This document shows positions 25,299 through 32,354 of a stretch of 35,434 nucleotides of DNA, in pieces (the stretch's first letter is position 1; the number at the start of each line of letters is the position of its first letter). Source of the stretch: Actinoallomurus sp. (GTDB lineage Bacteria > Actinomycetota > Actinomycetes > Streptosporangiales > Streptosporangiaceae); the NCBI GenBank assembly GCA_025964625.1, contig JAOPYL010000326.1, forward strand, positions 1-35,434. Direction: 5' to 3'. Below the pieces are notes generated by a model. That model saw only the letters and a list, made by a program, of their open reading frames with translations, made no database searches and was not told the origin of the DNA. A program made the position numbers and the translations under genes.

Positions 25299-25759
25299 AG
25301 TCGCCCCCCTCGCCGGCCCGCGAGCTCCAGCAGTTTCCCGGCCGGGGTCGGGTGCGTGGACGGCGGCCAGTCCGGACGCAGCACCTCTCCCGTCTCGATC
25401 AGTGACTTGGCGTGGCGCAACGCCTCTTCGACCATGCGCCGGGGATCGTCGTCCATGTTGCGAGTCGTGATACCGCTGATCCTCGTTCGCGGGAAGTCGC
25501 GCAGCCGGGCGCCGAGCTCGGTGCCGCGGTCACCGGGAGCCGGACAGATCTTGATGTCGACGGCGTCACCCAGCCGGGTTATCGGCTCGGGAAGGTCTGC
25601 TCGCGAGGCCAGCCGCTGCGGGGCGCAGTTGATCGTGACCATGATCCAGCGGTTCCTGGGGGTGCGGTCCCTCGTGATCTCGCTGGGGCGCGAGGACAGC
25701 CAGCGGACGACGCCCATGCCGGCCGCCAGCAGACCCAACCCCCCAACGATACGTTTCAT
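25295..25759 (-). CDS. Small membrane-anchored protein coupled to the zinc dehydrogenase
   Basis: 154 residues. An N-terminal hydrophobic segment (MKRIVGGLGLLAAGMGVVRWL) followed by a soluble domain: 'NRWIMVTINCAPQRLASRADLPEPITRLGDAVDIKICPAPGDRGTELGARL'. The last part, with '...APGDRGTEL', looks like a partial SRPBCC/cyclase-type sheet and recurs beside such dehydrogenases in actinobacteria as far as I recall. Function unknown. ATG 25759 has AAGGAG 5 nt upstream, and the stop overlaps the dehydrogenase start, so both form a two-gene unit. Confidence 0.75.
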   Translation of the reverse strand: MKRIVGGLGLLAAGMGVVRWLSSRPSEITRDRTPRNRWIMVTINCAPQRLASRADLPEPITRLGDAVDIKICPAPGDRGTELGARLRDFPRTRISGITTRNMDDDPRRMVEEALRHAKSLIETGEVLRPDWPPSTHPTPAGKLLELAGRRGGRL

Positions 25760-26615
25760 GTTCGCTCCTTCTCCGCGTGAGACGCCTCCTCGCGACTCGC
25801 CCCTTTCCCCCTTGATCATCCGGGTGAGCACCCGACGGGCGAGTAAGAGCGCGACGCCCATGACGCGGGCCGAGGACCCGAGTGGAACGTCGCGCGATGT
25901 TCGGCTGTTGGGTGTTCGCTTGGCGGCTTGACGCCAGCCGCGGATCTGCTCCTGCATGCGTTCGAACCGTTCCTGGGATCGTGGACGTGGCCGGCACGAG
26001 GACGGTGAGGTCCGCAGGGATCAGCGGCAGGCTCCTCAGATGATCCTCATCGGGCTCGAAGTGGCCGATGCCACCTGCCCTACCCCCACTGACCTGGACG
26101 TCACGCCCGGCCGGCCCGACGCGTGGAAGCTTTACCGGCACCCCACGAAGGCATGGCGCGGTGGATCCGGCATCAGGCGGTCATGAGATCGCGCACGCTC
26201 CGGGCCTGACCAGCCGGTCCATTCCTCACTCGGCACCGCATGCCTCCCCGACTGTAGGCGTGTGCCCGTGATAACCGGCAATGATCGGATTATGCCGCCG
26301 CGCTTGCCTCGTACAACTATTTCCGTGTAAGCGGAGATATCGCCCTCAATGGGATCAGATAGGCAATTTGCGCTGACGCACGCTCGGGGAATACCGGTCA
26401 CCTGACACGTCGGCCGTTCAGCCGCCGTTCGTCCTGCTCAAGAAGTTACCGCCACCCTTAAGTCTTTACCCGGGGTTGTCCGAATGAGGGTGTCGAATCG
26501 TAAGGGCGTGCCCATAGCGTCGCTGTACGTCCCCGGAATATCGGCGGGATGCCGGTGGCGTCGGCCCTGCGACAGATCGGGCAGGCTGTCGCCCCATCCG
26601 TCCGAGGGAGGCTGC
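25760..26615. other. 856-bp spacer between divergent dehydrogenase and hydrogenase units
   Basis: No open frame here has a convincing start, codon use or family match. The left part (25760-26250) is GC-rich and may be eroded coding sequence; 26270-26500 is clearly more AT-rich and should contain the hydrogenase promoter. CGGCA and TGCCG form a weak inverted repeat near 26275-26296. No confident -35/-10 pair was found. Confidence 0.5.
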
Positions 26616-27692
26616 ATGACGGCACCAACCGCGTCGCCGACGACCGGATCGCGGCAGCCGGAAGAGCCTGTCATCCATATTCTCTGGATCAACGCGGGCC
26701 TCAGCTGCGATGGCGACTCGGTCGCTCTCACGGCGGCGACACAGCCGAGCATCGAGGACATCGTCCTCGGCGCGCTTCCGGGGCTGCCCAAGGTCGCCGT
26801 GCACTGGCCACTGATCGACTTCGAGTCCGGACCCATGCAGGGCGCCGATCCCTTCATCGAGTGGTTCTTCAAGGCCGACCGTGGCGAGCTGGAGCCGTTC
26901 GTACTGGTCATCGAGGGATCCATCCCCAACGAGTCGATCAAGAAGGAGGGCTACTGGTGCGGGTTCGGCAACAATCCCGAGACCGGTCAGCCCATGACCA
27001 CCAGCGAATGGCTCGACCGGCTCGCACCGAAGGCGACCGCCGTACTGTGCGCGGGCACCTGCGCGACCTACGGCGGCATCCACGCCATGGCCGGGAACCC
27101 GACCGGCGCCATGGGCGTGGCGGACTACCTCGGCTGGGACTGGAGGTCCAAGGCCGGGCTGCCGATCGTGAACGTGCCCGGCTGCCCGATCCAGCCGGAC
27201 AACCTGTCAGAGACCATCCTCTACCTCCTCTACCAGCTGGCCGGCCAGGCACCGATGATCCCGCTCGACGAGGCGCTCCGCCCGACGTGGCTGTTCGGCC
27301 AGACCGTGCACGAGGGCTGCGACCGGGCCGGGTACTACGAACAGGGCCAGTTCACCACCGAGTACGGCTCGCCGAAGTGCCTGGTCAAGATCGGCTGCTG
27401 GGGACCGGTCGTCAAGTGCAACGTCCCCAAGCGCGGCTGGATGAACGGCATCGGCGGCTGCCCCAATGTGGGCGGCATCTGCATCGCCTGCACCATGCCC
27501 GGCTTCCCCGACAAGTTCATGCCCTTCATGGACGAACCGCCCGGTGCCCGGGTGTCCTCGACCGCCAGCGGCATCTACGGCGCGGTGATCCGCCGACTGC
27601 GCGCCATGACCCTGCGGACGGTCGACAAGGAACCCAAGTGGCGGCAGAAGGGCCGCGCACTGCTCACCGGATACAAGGCGCCCTGGAGCTGA
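26616..27692 (+). CDS. hhyS: [NiFe]-hydrogenase small subunit, group 1h/5 actinobacterial type
   Basis: 358 residues. It carries electrons from the active site through Fe-S clusters. 'LSCDGDSVALTAATQPSIED' is diagnostic for this subgroup. Proximal-cluster positions are Cys31, Asp34 (in place of the usual Cys), Cys149 and Cys190; distal His232, Cys235, Cys255, Cys261; medial candidates Cys268, Cys282, Cys289, Cys292. There is no Tat signal, unlike classical group 1 enzymes. The group oxidises H2 at atmospheric levels in dormant or starved cells and tolerates O2. ATG 26616 has GGGAG about 6 nt upstream; longer forms lack this. The gene leads the hydrogenase operon. Confidence 0.93.
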   Translation: MTAPTASPTTGSRQPEEPVIHILWINAGLSCDGDSVALTAATQPSIEDIVLGALPGLPKVAVHWPLIDFESGPMQGADPFIEWFFKADRGELEPFVLVIEGSIPNESIKKEGYWCGFGNNPETGQPMTTSEWLDRLAPKATAVLCAGTCATYGGIHAMAGNPTGAMGVADYLGWDWRSKAGLPIVNVPGCPIQPDNLSETILYLLYQLAGQAPMIPLDEALRPTWLFGQTVHEGCDRAGYYEQGQFTTEYGSPKCLVKIGCWGPVVKCNVPKRGWMNGIGGCPNVGGICIACTMPGFPDKFMPFMDEPPGARVSSTASGIYGAVIRRLRAMTLRTVDKEPKWRQKGRALLTGYKAPWS

Positions 27693-27696
27693 CCTG

Positions 27697-29481
27697 ATGA
27701 CCACCTCTTCGGAGAAGGACCGCGACCTCGTCGAGATGGCCTGGGATCCGATCACCCGGATCGTCGGCAGCCTGGGCATCTACGCGAAGATCGATTTCGC
27801 GAACCGTCAGGTGGCCGAGTGCTACAGCACCTCATCGATCTTCCGCGGCTACAGCATCTTCATGAAGGGCAAGGACCCCCGCGACGCGCACTTCATCACC
27901 AGCCGGATCTGCGGGATCTGCGGCGACAACCACGCCACGTGCTCGGTCTACAACCAGAACATGGCCTACGACGTACGGCCGCCTCATCTGGGCGAGTGGA
28001 TCATCAATCTCGGCGAGGCGGCCGAGTTCATGTTCGATCACAACCTCTACCAGGAGAACCTGGTGGGGGTCGACTACTGCGAGAAGATGGTGCGCGAGAC
28101 CAACCCCGGCGTGCTGGCGCTGGCCGAGCGCACCGAGGCGCCGCGCGCCGCCGACCACGGTTATAAGACCATCGCCGACATCATGCGCTCCCTGAACCCC
28201 CTCGAAGGCGAGTTCTACCGTGAGGCGCTCCAGGTCAGCCGCCTCGCCCGGGAGATGTTCTGCCTGATGGAGGGCAGGCACGTGCATCCCTCGACGCTGT
28301 ACCCGGGCGGCGTCGGCACGGTCGCGACCGTGCAGGTGTTCACCGACTACCTGGTCCGCCTGATGAGATACGTGGAGTTCATGAAGCGGGTCGTGCCGAT
28401 GCACGACGACCTCTTCGACTTCTTCTACGAGGCCCTGCCCGGCTACGAAGAGGTGGGCCGGCGGCGGGTGATGCTGGGCTGCTGGGGGGCGTTCAACGAC
28501 CCGGAGCACTGCGACTTCCGGTACGAGAACATGGCCGACTGGGGCCGCAGGATGTTCGTCACCCCGGGTGTGATCGTCGACGGCCGACTGGTCACCGGCG
28601 ACCTGGTCGACATCAACCTCGGCATCCGGATCCTGCTCGGCAGCTCCTACTACGACGACTGGGTGGACCAGGAGCCGTTCGTCACCCACGACCCGCTGGG
28701 GAACCCGGTCGACGTCCGCCATCCGTGGAACCAGCACACGATCCCGCACCCGCAGAAGCGCGACTTCGCCGACAAGTACAGCTGGGTGATGTCACCTCGC
28801 TGGTACGACGGGAAGAACCTGCTCGCGCTGGACACCGGCGGCGGGCCCATCGCCCGGCTCTGGTCCACGGCCCTCTCCGGGCTGGTCGACGTCGGCTATG
28901 TCAGGGCGACCGGCCACAGCGTCGTGATCAACCTGCCGAAGACGGCCACCCTGCCCGAGAAGACGTTCGAGTGGAAGATCCCGACCTGGAACGGAGAACC
29001 GCTGTCCAACGCGCTCGAACGCAACCGCGCGCGCACCTACTTCCAGGCCTACGCCGCGGCGTGCGCCCTGCACTTCGCCGAGCAGGCCCTTGCCGAGGTG
29101 CGACAGGGACACACCCAGACCTGGGCGCCGTTCACCGTACCGGAGGAGGCCGTCAGCGTCGGCTTCACCGAGGCGGTACGCGGACTCCTCTCCCACCACA
29201 TGGTGATCCGGAACGGCAAGATCGCTAACTACCACCCGTACCCGCCGACGCCGTGGAACGCCAGCGTCCGCGACGTGTACGGCACCCCGGGGCCGTACGA
29301 GGACGCGGTGCAGAACACCCCGATCTTCGAGGAGAACCCCCCGGAGACGTTCAAGGGGATCGACATCATGCGCACCGTGCGCAGCTTCGACCCGTGCCTG
29401 CCGTGCGGTGTCCACATGTACCTCGGCAAGGGCAATGAGCTGCGCAAGCTGCACAGTCCGCACGCCTTCACCACCCTGTGA
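27697..29481 (+). CDS. hhyL: [NiFe]-hydrogenase large subunit, group 1h/5 type
   Basis: 594 residues. Holds the NiFe(CN)2CO site. The N-terminal L1 motif is RICGICGDNH (70-79; Cys72, Cys75) and the C-terminal L2 motif DPCLPCGVH (565-573; Cys567, Cys570). Both Cys pairs ligate the metals. After His573 a 21-residue tail (to LHSPHAFTTL) follows, which in the wider family is cut off by an endopeptidase after metal insertion; no such protease gene is in the window. It starts 4 nt after the small-subunit stop, so the two are co-translated. Catalyses H2 to 2 H+ and 2 electrons. Confidence 0.95.
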   Translation: MTTSSEKDRDLVEMAWDPITRIVGSLGIYAKIDFANRQVAECYSTSSIFRGYSIFMKGKDPRDAHFITSRICGICGDNHATCSVYNQNMAYDVRPPHLGEWIINLGEAAEFMFDHNLYQENLVGVDYCEKMVRETNPGVLALAERTEAPRAADHGYKTIADIMRSLNPLEGEFYREALQVSRLAREMFCLMEGRHVHPSTLYPGGVGTVATVQVFTDYLVRLMRYVEFMKRVVPMHDDLFDFFYEALPGYEEVGRRRVMLGCWGAFNDPEHCDFRYENMADWGRRMFVTPGVIVDGRLVTGDLVDINLGIRILLGSSYYDDWVDQEPFVTHDPLGNPVDVRHPWNQHTIPHPQKRDFADKYSWVMSPRWYDGKNLLALDTGGGPIARLWSTALSGLVDVGYVRATGHSVVINLPKTATLPEKTFEWKIPTWNGEPLSNALERNRARTYFQAYAAACALHFAEQALAEVRQGHTQTWAPFTVPEEAVSVGFTEAVRGLLSHHMVIRNGKIANYHPYPPTPWNASVRDVYGTPGPYEDAVQNTPIFEENPPETFKGIDIMRTVRSFDPCLPCGVHMYLGKGNELRKLHSPHAFTTL

Positions 29482-29519
29482 CCGGTGGCCGGCGTGCCGT
29501 GGAGAGGGGGCCGGCGCGG

Positions 29520-30083
29520 ATGCCGGAGACTCATGACGTGCACGCGGCCGGTGACCGCGTCGAGGCGCTCCTGACCGACCTCGGCCGCCTGGCCGACGCC
29601 GCGACCCTGGCCAAGGCCGAAGAACTGGTCCGGACGCTGGTCGGACTGTACGGCGCCGGCCTGGACCGCATCATGGAGATCGTCACCGAGACCGGCGCCG
29701 CCGAGACGCTCCACCTCCTCACCGCCGACGATCTCGTCTCCGGGCTGCTCGTCGTGCACGACCTGCATCCGCTGACCACGGCTGAGCGGGTCGGAGCCGC
29801 GCTTGACGGGGTACGTCCATATCTGGGGCTGCATGACGGCGGCGTGGAAATGCTCGGCATCACGTCCGACGGGGTGGTTCGGCTCCGGCTGAAGGGCACC
29901 TGTAAGGGCTGCCCCTCGTCGCGGGCCACCATCACCGACACCATCGAACGCGCCATCACGGCGGCCGCTCCGGAGGTCTCCGGGGTGGACGTCGAGGGAC
30001 CGGCCGCCCAGGCGGGCCCGCTGCTGCGGATCGGCCCGCGGCCGCCGGGGCCGTGCCCGGTTCCGGAGACGTCCGGCCGATGA
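29520..30083 (+). CDS. NifU-domain protein of the hydrogenase operon
   Basis: 187 residues. The N-terminal half is helical ('VEALLTDLGRL...AKAEELVRTLVGLYGAGLDRIMEIV'); residues ~95-155 are a NifU C-terminal (Nfu) domain with 'VRPYLGLHDGGVEMLGI' and Cys128-x-x-Cys131 ('KGTCKGCPSS'). Nfu domains bind and pass on Fe-S clusters, so it probably supplies clusters to the hydrogenase small subunit. ATG 29520 is preferred since a G-rich RBS precedes it; GTG 29478 overlaps the large-subunit stop as GTGA and is the alternative. Confidence 0.85.
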   Translation: MPETHDVHAAGDRVEALLTDLGRLADAATLAKAEELVRTLVGLYGAGLDRIMEIVTETGAAETLHLLTADDLVSGLLVVHDLHPLTTAERVGAALDGVRPYLGLHDGGVEMLGITSDGVVRLRLKGTCKGCPSSRATITDTIERAITAAAPEVSGVDVEGPAAQAGPLLRIGPRPPGPCPVPETSGR

Positions 30084-30090
30084 GGAAAGA

Positions 30091-30127
30091 CCGCCCGGCG
30101 ACCGGTCCGGGACCGGTCGCCGGGCGG
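30091..30127. terminator. 16-bp perfect hairpin inside the hydrogenase operon
   Basis: CCGCCCGGCGACCGGT (30091-30106) and its exact complement at 30112-30127 flank a CCGGG loop. It lies 7 nt after the NifU-domain stop and 42 nt before the next start. It is a strong terminator or attenuator, splitting hhyS-hhyL-nifU from the peptide-hypA genes. Confidence 0.7.
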
Positions 30128-30169
30128 CTCACGGCCGCACCGGCCGCCGCGTTGGAGAGGGGAAGAACG

Positions 30170-30274
30170 GTGCTGAAACGCCTGTTCATCGGCGCGACCC
30201 TGGCCGGGCTGGCAGTACTGGTCGTCAAGACGGCGCCCGACATCAGGCGGTACTGGAAGATCAGGAACATGTGA
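30170..30274 (+). CDS. 34-residue single-span membrane peptide (DUF6893-like)
   Basis: GTG start gives MLKRLFIGATLAGLAVLV then KTAPDIRRYWKIRNM: one hydrophobic helix and a basic C terminus. GGGGAA lies 5 nt before the GTG. A longer frame from 30053 or 30080 would run through the perfect hairpin, so it is rejected. Short 'PDIRRYxKIR' peptides accompany hydrogenase genes in actinobacteria (DUF6893, from memory). It may help anchor or connect the hydrogenase to the membrane; unproven. Its stop overlaps a GTG in front of hypA. Confidence 0.65.
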   Translation: MLKRLFIGATLAGLAVLVVKTAPDIRRYWKIRNM

Positions 30275-30279
30275 GCGAG

Positions 30280-30618
30280 ATGCACGAACAGGGAATCGCC
30301 GAGGCCGTCGTGAACGCCGTGGAGCGTCGCGCAGGGGGGCACCGGGTACGCCGGGCGCGGGTACGGGCCGGGGTCCTGCTGCACATCAGCGAACCCGCTC
30401 TGAACCAGGCGTTCATCATGGTCTCCGACGGCACCGTGGCCGACGGCGCGCATCTGGACGTCGTCACCGAACCGGCCCGGCTCGCCTGCCGATCGTGTGG
30501 ACGCACCACCACGTCCGACCGGTTGCCGGCCGCCTGTCCCGAGTGCGGCGGGACCGACCTGGAGCTCCAGAGTGGCGACGGTCTCGTCCTCGAGTCCGTC
30601 CAGCTGGCGGAGGCGTGA
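30280..30618 (+). CDS. hypA: Hydrogenase nickel-insertion protein HypA
   Basis: 112 residues, normal length. Begins Met-His-Glu, where His2 and the N-terminal amine bind nickel, so ATG 30280 is chosen over GTG 30271, which would bury that motif. The zinc site has Cys70, Cys73, Cys86 and Cys89 (CRSC...CPEC). HypA delivers nickel, with HypB, to the large subunit precursor. hypB, hypC, hypD, hypE, hypF and the maturation protease are not in the window. Confidence 0.9.
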   Translation: MHEQGIAEAVVNAVERRAGGHRVRRARVRAGVLLHISEPALNQAFIMVSDGTVADGAHLDVVTEPARLACRSCGRTTTSDRLPAACPECGGTDLELQSGDGLVLESVQLAEA

Positions 30619-30640
30619 CATGGCCACGGGAGCTTCCGGC

Positions 30641-30667
30641 GCGACCGGGCGGAGCCCACCGGGTCGC
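30641..30667 (+). terminator. Possible terminator after hypA
   Basis: GCGACC/GGTCGC forms an outer 6-bp stem and GGGC/GCCC an inner 4-bp stem with a GGA loop. It starts 22 nt after the hypA stop. Confidence 0.4.
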
Positions 30668-30726
30668 CCTGATCCGCGTCCGCGCCGGATATCCCGGCAA
30701 CCGAGAACCGAACGGAGTGCTGGAAC

Positions 30727-31152
30727 ATGAACGATCCACGGGAACCCCAGGACACGAGCCGCCTGGAGGAGGACGACAAGGAGCATCACGGCTACTCGCC
30801 CGATGTCGGCACGGGAAGCGAGGAGGTGCGCCAGGCCGGTGACCGAGCCTTCGGCCCTCCCCCGCCGGGGCCGCAATGGCCCGGACGTGAGCCTTCCGAC
30901 CAGGAGCGCAAGGGCGTCCCGCCGACCGATACCGAGGCCCGGACACCGCTGGGCGTCGGCACCAGCACGTCCAGGCGAGCCGAGAAGATCGCAGCCAAGG
31001 AGGGCGAGGCCGGCCGCCGTACGAGGGGCACCCGCGGAAGGTCCGGCCGTCCCTACGGAACCTCCACGCCGGAGCACGCGACCGGAGTCGAGCCCCAGGG
31101 GCCGGCCGACGAGGAGAGCCCGCATCTGCCGCCCGGCGACCAGGGCGGGTGA
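30727..31152 (+). CDS. Disordered hydrophilic protein of unknown function
   Basis: 141 residues, low complexity, rich in Gly, Pro, Glu, Arg and Thr, with no hydrophobic core or Cys. Visible blocks include 'LEEDDKEHHGYSPDVGTGSEEVRQAGDRAFGPPPPGP' and a closing 'SPHLPPGDQGG'. I have seen similar actinobacterial hypothetical proteins but know no function. The third-position GC and the GGAG upstream support real coding. Position after hypA suggests, but does not show, a link with hydrogenase or stress. Confidence 0.65.
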   Translation: MNDPREPQDTSRLEEDDKEHHGYSPDVGTGSEEVRQAGDRAFGPPPPGPQWPGREPSDQERKGVPPTDTEARTPLGVGTSTSRRAEKIAAKEGEAGRRTRGTRGRSGRPYGTSTPEHATGVEPQGPADEESPHLPPGDQGG

Positions 31153-31493
31153 CCGAGCACGGGCTGACCTCGAACGGACCGTCGCCCGTCGTCTCCTGAA
31201 CCGGGACCTGTTGACCCGGTGGGCACTCCGGATTACGAGCCGGTCGGATTCATTAGGAACCCTTCTTAACAGTGCTCACGGGTCCGCGGTAAAGGTGCGC
31301 GTCTCCGGCTGGAACGTCCCGGTCCGGACCGTCTCCGGATGACGACGAACGCACATGTCCCTCTTTTGACTGACATCCTTTACTCGCAGCGCCGGATGCC
31401 CACTAGAATGATCATCGGATCGCGACGCTCCCGGGCCGCCATCAGAACCGGGTGTGGATCGGCTGCCGGGCGATCTCGGATGGAGGCCACGTC
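31153..31493. other. 341-bp spacer before the methyltransferase
   Basis: No gene seen. It contains an ACCGGG/CCCGGT inverted repeat (31200-31220, 9-nt loop), perhaps a terminator for the preceding gene, and a candidate promoter near 31379-31409. Confidence 0.5.
31379..31409 (+). promoter_or_regulatory. Candidate promoter of the methyltransferase gene
   Basis: TTTACT (31379-31384) and TAGAAT (31404-31409) are separated by 19 nt. The -10 matches five of six consensus bases; the spacer is somewhat long. The start codon is 85 nt downstream. Confidence 0.4.
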
Positions 31494-32297
31494 GTGGAGG
31501 AGCAAGGCGATCCCGGTCTGCCGGGTATCGACAGCAGCAGGCCGAGCGTCGCCCGGATGTATGACTATTACCTGGGCGGCAAGGACAACTTCCGGGCGGA
31601 TCGCACCGCTGTCGACCGGGTCGCCGAGGCGATGCCGGAGATTCGTGAGCTGGCGCGGGAGAACCGCGCGTTCTTGCGCCGCGCGGTGCGATTCATGGCC
31701 CGGCAGGGGATCCGGCAGTTCATCGACATCGGATCCGGGCTGCCCACCGCCGGCAACACACACGAGATCGCCCAGGAGATCGTCCCGGACGCCCGTGTCG
31801 TCTACGTCGACAATGACCCGGTGGTGCTGGCGCACGGCCGTGCGCTGCTGGCGGCCGACGACAACACGACGGTGGCGACCGCGGACATGCGCCGCCCCGC
31901 CGAGGTCCTCGAGCACCCGCAGACGAGGAAACTGATCGACTTCAACGCCCCGGTCGGCGTCCTGCTCATCGCCATGGTGCACTTCCTCACCATCGACGAG
32001 CGGCCTCGGATCATGGGCGACCTGCGTGACGCCCTGGCGCCCGGCAGCCACATCACGGCCACCCACGCCACCGTGGACGGCAAGTCGGCGGAGGCGGTCG
32101 CACAGATCGAGGCCGTCTACGCGACCACGCCGACGCCCATCTACTTCCGCGAGCACGCGGAGGTCGCGCGTTTCTTCGACGGGTTCGAGCTGGTAGAGCC
32201 CGGCCTGGTCACCCTCGACGGCTGGCGGCCCGACCCGGACGACCCCGCCCCGGCGGCCACCAAGTGGATGTACGGAGCCGTGGGCCGCAAGAACTGA
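31494..32297 (+). CDS. SAM-dependent methyltransferase, Methyltransf_19 (DUF574) type
   Basis: 267 residues. 'SRPSVARMYDYYLGGKDNFRADR' (15-37) is the hallmark of this actinobacterial family; SAM-binding motif 'FIDIGSGLPTAGNTHEIAQ' at ~77-94 and acidic residues 'VVYVDNDPVVLAHG' at 102-115. The family is large in actinomycetes and its substrates are mostly unknown. GTG 31494 has GGAGG 7 nt upstream; an in-frame ATG at 31452 lacks an RBS. It converges on the gluconate-permease gene. Confidence 0.88.
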   Translation: MEEQGDPGLPGIDSSRPSVARMYDYYLGGKDNFRADRTAVDRVAEAMPEIRELARENRAFLRRAVRFMARQGIRQFIDIGSGLPTAGNTHEIAQEIVPDARVVYVDNDPVVLAHGRALLAADDNTTVATADMRRPAEVLEHPQTRKLIDFNAPVGVLLIAMVHFLTIDERPRIMGDLRDALAPGSHITATHATVDGKSAEAVAQIEAVYATTPTPIYFREHAEVARFFDGFELVEPGLVTLDGWRPDPDDPAPAATKWMYGAVGRKN

Positions 32298-32298
32298 A

Positions 32299-32336
32299 GG
32301 GCGGCCGGCGCCGCGAACGCGCTCGCCGGGCCGCCC
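32299..32336. terminator. Bidirectional terminator, methyltransferase / gluconate permease
   Basis: GGGCGGCCGGCG (32299-32310) pairs with CGCCGGGCCGCCC (32324-32336), 12 pairs with one bulged base and a 13-nt loop. It lies between converging stops at 32297 and 32355. Confidence 0.65.
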
Positions 32337-32354
32337 CTCCTCCTGTCTCGGCCG

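Noticed and set aside
26132-26401. 89-codon minus-strand frame in the pre-hydrogenase spacer
   Set aside because: No RBS, mixed third-position GC and no recognisable motif.
30053-30274. Longer version of the small membrane peptide
   Set aside because: The extra N-terminal codons lie in the nifU-type gene end and the perfect hairpin; a GTG with good RBS at 30170 fits better.
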